Source: an uncultured Muribaculaceae bacterium (GTDB lineage Bacteria > Bacteroidota > Bacteroidia > Bacteroidales > Muribaculaceae). From it: a stretch of 64,000 nucleotides of DNA. The stretch covers positions 62,001 through 126,000 of the forward strand of contig CAJTPZ010000001.1 of the NCBI GenBank assembly GCA_910578395.1. Reading direction: 5' to 3'. Below the pieces are notes generated by a model. That model ran no database searches. It was not told the origin of the DNA and saw only the letters and a list, made by a program, of their open reading frames with translations. Shown here in pieces: positions 58,148 to 64,000 of the stretch. The position numbers were made by a program, and so were the translations under genes. The number at the start of each line of letters is the position of its first letter. Position 1 is the first letter of the stretch.

Positions 58148-59455
58148 TCAGACTTTCCAGCCATCGCGGCAAGGCTGATCTATCAGGCGGTTGGCCTCAT
58201 CATCATTGACAAATGTCATCGAGACGGGATCAAACTCAAGAGTGCGGTTGAGACGCAACGCACACACGCCCATATTCACTATCGTACTGCTCCGGAAACC
58301 ATTGTCCTCGTTCAATGCAAACTTCTGACGGTCTTTCAGACATTTGATGAAATCGGTGTTCTGAGGCTCAGGATCCGGAAGTTCGGCAATCAGGTTCATT
58401 ATATCAGGAGCCGGCTGACCGTTCAACTCAACCTCAAAACCCTGATAGACTTTACCATTTGGTCCTTCCATATAGGGCACCTTGCCCTTCGACTCGTAGC
58501 CTTCGCCTTCAAGAACGATCTGGCAACCGTCATCGTAAGTGTAAATGATTTTCCGCCATGTCCCTACTGCGTCGGGATGCTGCTGGGGGGCATCAACCTC
58601 TACTTTCACAGGCGACGTATCGTCCTTTCCGAGCATATACTGCACAGGGTCGATGTAGTGCTGTCCCATGTCGGCAAGTCCGCCGCCGTCGTAATCCCAG
58701 TAACCACGGAATGTCTGGTGCGTACGGTGAATATTGTAAGGTTTATATGGAGCCGGACCAAGCCACATGTCATAGTCAAGCTCAGCTGGTACCCGTTCAG
58801 GAACAAGATTTTCCTTACCTACCCAAAAGAATTTCCAAGCAAAACCGTTGGCACCGGAAATTGTCACTTTGAGCGGCCATCCGAGCACACCACTGTCGAC
58901 AAGTTTTTTCAGAGGTTCGACCGTTGTGCCGAGGCCATAGAAATTATCGGTAAAGCGGAACCATGTATTCAATCGAAAAATACGGTTATTGCGTTTTATG
59001 GCTTCACGCAGACGCTTTCCTTCGCCGATAGTGCGGGTCATGGGTTTCTCACACCACACATCCTTACCGGCATTAGCGGCATCTATAGCCATCTTTGCAT
59101 GCCAGTGAGGAGGCGTGGCCACGTGCACCACGTCGACATCTGCATCAGCGATCAGATCGCGGTAATCATGATATGTCTTAGGGGTGACATTCAGTTTTGA
59201 TTTCGCCTGATCAAATCCTTTCTGTAAATGATTCTTATCTACATCACAAATCGCCACAAGCCTATACAGGTCATTGTTGGTAAAGTGATAGGAACTGCGC
59301 CCGATACCACCCGTACCTATAATTCCCTTGCACAGCTGGTCACTCGGAGCGATGTTGTTCGGGCCGCCAAGCACTCTGCGTGGTACTATGGAAAACAGGG
59401 TGAGTAAACCCGCCGTTTTCAAAAACGTGCGGCGATCAGTTTTAATGTTTGCCAT
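58148..59455 (-). CDS. Tat-exported Gfo/Idh/MocA-family oxidoreductase
   Basis: A 435-residue dehydrogenase whose N-terminus MANIKTDRRTFLKTAG is a twin-arginine signal (Arg8-Arg9). The dinucleotide fold starts at GIIGTGGIGRSSYH, and the EKP motif is CEKPMTR; DYDGGGLADMGQHYIDP is the catalytic-domain signature with the His. Tat export implies it leaves the cell folded with NAD(P) already bound, as glucose-fructose oxidoreductase of Zymomonas does. The start at 59455 was chosen over one 26 codons upstream because it gives the Tat signal. It probably oxidises a glycoside at C3 in the periplasm. Confidence 0.87.
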   Translation of the reverse strand: MANIKTDRRTFLKTAGLLTLFSIVPRRVLGGPNNIAPSDQLCKGIIGTGGIGRSSYHFTNNDLYRLVAICDVDKNHLQKGFDQAKSKLNVTPKTYHDYRDLIADADVDVVHVATPPHWHAKMAIDAANAGKDVWCEKPMTRTIGEGKRLREAIKRNNRIFRLNTWFRFTDNFYGLGTTVEPLKKLVDSGVLGWPLKVTISGANGFAWKFFWVGKENLVPERVPAELDYDMWLGPAPYKPYNIHRTHQTFRGYWDYDGGGLADMGQHYIDPVQYMLGKDDTSPVKVEVDAPQQHPDAVGTWRKIIYTYDDGCQIVLEGEGYESKGKVPYMEGPNGKVYQGFEVELNGQPAPDIMNLIAELPDPEPQNTDFIKCLKDRQKFALNEDNGFRSSTIVNMGVCALRLNRTLEFDPVSMTFVNDDEANRLIDQPCRDGWKV

Positions 59456-59535
59456 TGGTATATCGATTAGTTTATTTATATCTGTGACATGCATCAGCCC
59501 GTCATTCCTCAACAAGGAACCGGCCATATACAATT

Positions 59536-59572
59536 GTAGTCGAAAGCAATTCTGCTCCCGACTACAAATATA
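59536..59572 (-). promoter_or_regulatory. Inverted repeat at promoter/leader of the Tat oxidoreductase gene
   Basis: A 13-bp stem with two G-U pairs (59536-59548 with 59553-59565), loop of 4. Its upstream arm touches TATATTTG (minus strand, 59565-59572), so the RNA would begin in or next to a tight hairpin, or the DNA forms an operator at the start site. Confidence 0.55.
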
Positions 59573-59595
59573 CCAAATCGAAACTATTTTAAGCC

Positions 59596-60885
59596 TTAAA
59601 GTTTTGTTATTTTAAGATTTTTCCACAACACTTTTATGCCACCTCCGTCGTGAATCTGGAGAGCGATGCGCCCCTGTGCATCACCGATCTTCTCATCGGT
59701 CAGATCCACCATAGGCTCACCGTTGAGCCACGTCTGCACATGATCACCTTCAACACGCAGACGCATTGTGTTCCATTCTCCTTCTTTAAGAATATTCTCT
59801 TTCTCGTCGGGAATCTGGGCAAGCCAGCCTCGACCGTAGGATTCATATATACCTCCGCTGTCATTGCCTTTGGGAGCGACCTCACACTGCCAGCCATGAA
59901 CTTTTACCGGAGGTTCCACAAACGAACGGAAGAAAATGCCCGAATTGCCATTGGCAAGCTGCTTGAACTCCACCGTAAGATCAAAGTCATTGTAATACTC
60001 GCGGGTTGCCAGATAGCCATAGGCTTTGTCCGGACCACTCTCACACACCATGAGGCCATCCTCATTGACATACCACAACTCGGTTCCGTTGTTCTCCCAG
60101 CCGGTGAGATCCTTGCCATTGAAAAGGTCTTTAGGCTCGCCACTCACTTTTTTGGGAAGCTGCTTTATCTTGATATTGCGGAACGATGCCGGCGAACCAT
60201 GGTCCTGCAGACAGATCACACCACGCTCGGCAAGGCCATATTCCGGAGCCATCTCCCATTTGCCGGCATTCTTACGCTCGAACCAGTCATCGGTCCACGC
60301 ATCAAATTCGAGGATCTTATGACCGTTGAGATAATGCTCGACATGACCGTTGTCAAATACAATACGCGAGTTGTTCCACTCACCCTGCGGATTTACAAAC
60401 ATAGAGTCGGCATCAGGCAGATGCATAGCATAATCCACTCCAAGCTTCTGCCATTCCTCGAGTTTTGAAGGAGCGTTTACCTCTTCCCAGCCCTCATTGT
60501 CGATAAGCTGATACTCCGGGCCTGTCACATAAGGAACTTTGAAATAAGGGTCCTCCACCACATGGTAGATCATACCGGAGTTTCCGCCATAACCGAGTTT
60601 CCAATCCCAGTCAAGTATAAAATTGTCGAACTCACGATCGGTCACTATATATCCCGAAAGATCGGAACCGTCACCTGCAGCCTGAATACATCCGTCGACT
60701 ACTGTCCAGGGCTGGGTCAGAGAGTCGCCATTGTAATCACGCCAGCCATCAAGGGTTTTACCATCAAAAAGCAATTCCCACCCATCGGCGATTTCGGCCT
60801 GTGACAAGGTATTGGGTTTCTGCTCCGAACAACCGGTCGCTGCAATAAGCGCCGACCCGCAGATTACTGCTGCTAATGTCTTCAT
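59596..60885 (-). CDS. Lipoprotein with two DUF1080 (3-keto-disaccharide hydrolase) domains
   Basis: A 429-residue lipoprotein (Cys19 after ALIAATG). Two concanavalin-like DUF1080 domains lie in tandem: about 34-242 (GWELLFDGKTLDGWRDYNG, GGNSGMIYHV, GEWNNSRIVFDNG) and about 250-429 (DLFNGKDLTGWENNG, NGNSGIFFRS, GEWNTMRLRVEGD). The family cleaves glycosides already oxidised to a 3-keto form. It would act at the outer or inner membrane surface on products of the Tat oxidoreductase. A terminator and a separate promoter lie between susD and this gene. Confidence 0.88.
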   Translation of the reverse strand: MKTLAAVICGSALIAATGCSEQKPNTLSQAEIADGWELLFDGKTLDGWRDYNGDSLTQPWTVVDGCIQAAGDGSDLSGYIVTDREFDNFILDWDWKLGYGGNSGMIYHVVEDPYFKVPYVTGPEYQLIDNEGWEEVNAPSKLEEWQKLGVDYAMHLPDADSMFVNPQGEWNNSRIVFDNGHVEHYLNGHKILEFDAWTDDWFERKNAGKWEMAPEYGLAERGVICLQDHGSPASFRNIKIKQLPKKVSGEPKDLFNGKDLTGWENNGTELWYVNEDGLMVCESGPDKAYGYLATREYYNDFDLTVEFKQLANGNSGIFFRSFVEPPVKVHGWQCEVAPKGNDSGGIYESYGRGWLAQIPDEKENILKEGEWNTMRLRVEGDHVQTWLNGEPMVDLTDEKIGDAQGRIALQIHDGGGIKVLWKNLKITKL

Positions 60886-60921
60886 GTAGATTTGCGATGA
60901 ATAAAATGTAAATATTTTTCA

Positions 60922-60929
60922 CAAATATA
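60922..60929 (-). promoter_or_regulatory. -7 element for the DUF1080 lipoprotein gene
   Basis: TATATTTG on the minus strand, 37 bases before the start codon and just after the terminator that follows susD. Confidence 0.55.
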
Positions 60930-60942
60930 ATTTTCCGACGTG

Positions 60943-60980
60943 TAATAAAAAAGAATCCGGGCAAAAATTACCCGGATTCT
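60943..60980 (-). terminator. Rho-independent terminator after susD
   Basis: On the minus strand a 10-bp stem AGAATCCGGG/CCCGGATTCT with a 9-base loop is followed by six T. Confidence 0.85.
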
Positions 60981-61016
60981 AATTCCATTCACTTTTCTAC
61001 TGTAAAATCACACTGC

Positions 61017-62903
61017 TTACTTATAGGCATCAGGGGCCAACGGGTGACCGAAATTGTCGATAAGATAAGTATTTGTAATGTCATTGTAGAACTGCGACGG
61101 GGTCGTGTAAGGATTGTTGTAGTTGAATACCGCGGGATTGGCATTAAGTTCCGCCTGGTTGAACGGAGGTGTCCATCCGGGATATACTCCGTCAACGTCC
61201 TGAGAGTAACTGTAAGCAGTGAGGTTCACGCCAAGATAACGACGGTGCAGACCCAGGCCGAGACGTTTGGCGTCGAAGTAGTTGATGCCCTCTCCCCAGA
61301 ACTCGATCTGCTTATGGAAGTTAAGCTCTTTCATGAAGTCCTCGGCCGATGCATTTGCAGTCCATCTGTACTGGCTATCGCGAGTCTGGATAAGCGGCTC
61401 TATGACTGCGGCTGCGGCACTTGCCCCCGATGTGTGGAGCGTAGCCTCTGATTTGATAAAGTACATCTCCTCCACGCGCATTATGGGATAATCGGTAGCG
61501 CCACCGGTGCGATAGATATTATACACTCCGTTGTGAGGACGGAACTTGATTGTGACGTAATTCCAAGGTGTACCGCTGAAACCCATTGCCGGATTGATCT
61601 GTCCACGTACAAATGAAGCAGACGAAGCAAATCTGTACTGCTCTTTATCAGGACCGAAGCCGTCGTAATCATTGCTATAAGATCCGTCCTCATTCTGCCA
61701 CTTGTTGTTTATCAGCTGACCGTCGGCATCCTTTTCCACAAGGTAAGGCTCGCCATCGACCTGATTCTTTGATTTATAGAAGAATGTAGGATCGAGCCAC
61801 GACAATTTGCGCCAGTCGGTATCCGGAAGTTTCTCATACATAGCACGATTGATCGAACGTCCCACACGCCAGCCATAAGCCGAGAAATTGGTCTCGTTAC
61901 CCATGATCATGGCAAATACAAAAGAGCCGTCGGTGCTTGCGGTGGTATTGTCCTCGGAGATCGAAGTCGCCCACAGCCACGAGTTCTGTGAATTACGATC
62001 GTTGAAACCGGTGCTTGGATCGGTCCACTGCTCCTTGGTGAGAGGAGTACAGCCAGAGGTGCTTATTGCCTGATCGGCATACTGAGCAGCCTTCTGCCAA
62101 TATGCGTTCTCATCCTTATACTTCACTGAAATATCTGTACGTGATGCCAGGCATGTGTAGACTCTTGCCAGCGAGCCATAGACACAGGCCAGATTCGGCT
62201 CGATTTTATCAGTACGGTTAAAATCAGATAAAAGACTTTCCGCTTTGGCAAGATCGCCAAGAATCAGATCATAGACTTCATCAACAGTCGCACGCGGGTT
62301 ATTTGCCGCCTGCTCGGCAGTGGTCTTTTCAGTAACAATAGGCACACCCAGATTATCAAGATTGTTTTCAGGCTTGACATAAGTGTAGCCGTCACCTGCG
62401 CGTCCGGGAGTCTTATATTCCATCACCTGCACAAGTTCATGGTAATAAAGGGCACGGAAAGCATAAGCGATTCCGAGATAATGACGACGGACCTCCTCGG
62501 TGGTATCGTCGGGGATCATTCCGATTATGTCATTGACAGTCTTGATCCAGCCATAGTAGACATAGGAAGGGTATATGCCTCGGTTGGAGCCGATGGAGCT
62601 CACAGCGCCATAAGCCCATGCAGCCATAGTATTGAAGCCGGTATATCCGGAGCACATCATCGGGGTTGTGGCATGCTCCATCATCACACGCATCCCTCCA
62701 TAGGATATCGTCTCGATGCCGCCGTCGCTGTTGCTATATCCCACCATTGTGGTATATATGCCGTTTACCATTCCCTCGAGCGCCGACTCTGAAGCCTCGA
62801 TCTGCGAATCGATGACATAGTCGGTAGGCAAAGTCTCCTGAATGCAGCTACCTGCGCCTAAAAGAAGGAGTCCGGCCGCTGCCACCATATATATTTTGTT
62901 CAT
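61017..62903 (-). CDS. SusD/RagB-family glycan-binding lipoprotein
   Basis: A 628-residue SusD homologue (lipobox Cys20 after LLLLGAGS). N-terminal TPR-like helices carry YHELVQVMEYKTPG and NPRATVDEVYDLILGDLAKAE, typical of the family; the C-terminal end NPNYTTPSQFYND-like segment and GHPLAPDAYK close it. It binds oligosaccharides at the cell surface and acts as a lid on the SusC channel. Longer than SusD itself (about 550). It follows susC by 19 bases and ends in a terminator. Confidence 0.93.
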   Translation of the reverse strand: MNKIYMVAAAGLLLLGAGSCIQETLPTDYVIDSQIEASESALEGMVNGIYTTMVGYSNSDGGIETISYGGMRVMMEHATTPMMCSGYTGFNTMAAWAYGAVSSIGSNRGIYPSYVYYGWIKTVNDIIGMIPDDTTEEVRRHYLGIAYAFRALYYHELVQVMEYKTPGRAGDGYTYVKPENNLDNLGVPIVTEKTTAEQAANNPRATVDEVYDLILGDLAKAESLLSDFNRTDKIEPNLACVYGSLARVYTCLASRTDISVKYKDENAYWQKAAQYADQAISTSGCTPLTKEQWTDPSTGFNDRNSQNSWLWATSISEDNTTASTDGSFVFAMIMGNETNFSAYGWRVGRSINRAMYEKLPDTDWRKLSWLDPTFFYKSKNQVDGEPYLVEKDADGQLINNKWQNEDGSYSNDYDGFGPDKEQYRFASSASFVRGQINPAMGFSGTPWNYVTIKFRPHNGVYNIYRTGGATDYPIMRVEEMYFIKSEATLHTSGASAAAAVIEPLIQTRDSQYRWTANASAEDFMKELNFHKQIEFWGEGINYFDAKRLGLGLHRRYLGVNLTAYSYSQDVDGVYPGWTPPFNQAELNANPAVFNYNNPYTTPSQFYNDITNTYLIDNFGHPLAPDAYK

Positions 62904-62922
62904 ATATGAATTTGTATTTGAT

Positions 62923-64000
62923 TTAGAAAGTTAACTGTACGCCGCCTGAAAGAGTGCGCGTCGGCGAATACATCTCAGGGTTAGTGATGCCGAAATTGCT
63001 CTGACGCGGGTCGAGGCCTCGACGTGCCGAGAGATATGCCAGATTTTCTCCGGTGAAATATACGCGCATATTCTCGACACCCCATTTGGAAGTCATATCC
63101 TTCGGCAGAGTATAGCCGAAGTTTATGTTCTGCAGGTTGAGATATGACGCACTTGTAAGGAAGCGGTCGGTCATAGCGTTCTGGCTGTAGAGCTCGTTGG
63201 CACGCAGGCGCGGTATGTCGCTGTTTTTGTTCTCCGGAGTCCAGTGTTTCAGTATATCCTGATGCCAGTTCTGCGATGTGGCCATTCCTCCTGACCCCAT
63301 AAGACCCTGATAAGTATAGTCATATACAAGACCTCCCAATTGGAAGTTCATGTTGACGGAGAAATCAAATCCACGATAATTGAGCGATGTTCCGAAACCG
63401 CCATTCCAGGGCGACATTGCATCGCCGCTCAGGTAGTAGTCGGCCTGAGTGCTGTTTTCAACTTTCTCGCGGCCTATGACATTGCCATTGGAATCCTTTG
63501 TATTCTTCCAGTAAAGTGCTGCTCCTGTCTCCGGATCCACACCAGCACTCTGCTTTGTGTACCAGCTGTAGAGAGGCAGTCCCTCAGCTACCGCAAAACG
63601 GTAAAGCGATACAAATGATCCGTCGAGATTCACATAACCGTCATGGCCGTCAAATGACTGAGTCTTCACGTTATCAGGCAATTTGAGCACTTTGTTCTTC
63701 ACATAGCCGATATTGAAATTGGCGCTCCAACTGAAATTTTTGGTCTGCATGATCGTACCGTCGAGGGCGATCTCAAAACCGGCGTTACGCATGTCGCCTA
63801 CATTGGCATAATAACTTGTGTAACCAGCCGAAGGAGGTGTAGTGATTGAGAACAGCATGTCGGACGTCTTGCGGTAGAAGTAGTCGAAACTACCTGACAG
63901 ACGGTGGTTGAAAAGCTCGAACTCAACTCCGGCATTCCAGTTGGTGTTGGTCTCCCATGTGATATTGTTGGTGCCCTTCTGCTTCCACTGGAAAGCCGGA
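62923..64000 (-). CDS. SusC/RagA-family TonB-dependent transporter, 5' part outside window
   Basis: The C-terminal about 360 residues of a SusC-type outer-membrane barrel. The frame is open through base 64000, continuing upstream past the Met at 63858 (FDYFYRKTSDMLFSI). Family features are NAGFEIALDG, the tyrosine-rich barrel strands, GLDPRQSNFGI, and the end YSPTRTLSGGVQLTF with terminal Phe. It imports glycan fragments using TonB. Paired with the SusD gene 19 bases downstream. Plug and N-terminal domains cannot be judged. Confidence 0.95.
   Translation of the reverse strand, partial: PAFQWKQKGTNNITWETNTNWNAGVEFELFNHRLSGSFDYFYRKTSDMLFSITTPPSAGYTSYYANVGDMRNAGFEIALDGTIMQTKNFSWSANFNIGYVKNKVLKLPDNVKTQSFDGHDGYVNLDGSFVSLYRFAVAEGLPLYSWYTKQSAGVDPETGAALYWKNTKDSNGNVIGREKVENSTQADYYLSGDAMSPWNGGFGTSLNYRGFDFSVNMNFQLGGLVYDYTYQGLMGSGGMATSQNWHQDILKHWTPENKNSDIPRLRANELYSQNAMTDRFLTSASYLNLQNINFGYTLPKDMTSKWGVENMRVYFTGENLAYLSARRGLDPRQSNFGITNPEMYSPTRTLSGGVQLTF

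Noticed and set aside
58127-59200. A 357-codon open frame on the plus strand
   Set aside because: It is antisense to the Tat Gfo/Idh gene; open only because of the codon use of the true gene.

Overview
The window looks like chromosome from a gut-type Bacteroidales, most plausibly a Muribaculaceae-like lineage. The evidence is a SusC/SusD pair, DUF4493/PCMD lipoproteins, DUF5686, FecR-like anti-sigma with DUF4974, GH109, Gfo/Idh/MocA enzymes with Tat signals, and many promoters of the Bacteroidetes type (-33 TTTG, about 20 bp, -7 TAnnTTTG). The species cannot be fixed from sequence alone. No rRNA, CRISPR array, insertion sequence or phage genes were seen. There is one tRNA (CAU anticodon).

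Layout. 1-1642: partial ClC chloride channel and luxS (+). 1626-6977: minus-strand operon GH3 glycosidase, divIC/ftsB-like, small membrane protein, mtaB, GT2. 7252-13644: plus-strand run prfB, argB, asd, CPA2 antiporter, MscS channel. 13778-14387: AT-rich orphan gene and tRNA-Met. 14545-15828: Tat-type metallo-beta-lactamase-fold protein. 16489-19590: secreted GH2. 20003-23110: ECF sigma factor, DUF3332 lipoprotein, M23 peptidase. 23197-29569: three DUF4493 lipoproteins, two with PCMD domains. 29683-33476: DUF5686 and GH109 (-). 33579-38050: NahK-like kinase, prfA, pyrF, flavodoxin, TRIC channel (+). 38271-41933: ECF sigma, anti-sigma, outer-membrane receptor. 42257-47873: AspT/YbjL-type transporter, esterase, VOC protein, ABC-F ATPase, HU. 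47992-53404: CYTH (-), NlpC/P60, ligA, MFS, PfkB. 53486-64000: minus-strand SusC (partial), SusD, DUF1080 lipoprotein, Tat Gfo/Idh, HEAT+DUF1080 giant, cytosolic Gfo/Idh.

The most interesting unit is the last one. It is a SusCD locus with no classical glycoside hydrolase, built from NAD-dependent Gfo/Idh oxidoreductases and DUF1080 (3-keto-glycoside hydrolase family) proteins. This suggests oxidation-driven glycan cleavage with one oxidoreductase exported by Tat and one kept in the cytosol. Other points of note are an 11-C tract inside a surface lipoprotein gene, an 88-bp promoter-bearing repeat present twice upstream of unrelated genes, a perfect 32-bp palindrome against the promoter of an ECF sigma gene that has no adjacent anti-sigma, a sigma/anti-sigma/receptor trio preceded by GGGTTA repeats, a leader hairpin before a transporter gene, and overlapping divergent promoters joining GH109 to an N-acetylhexosamine kinase-like gene.
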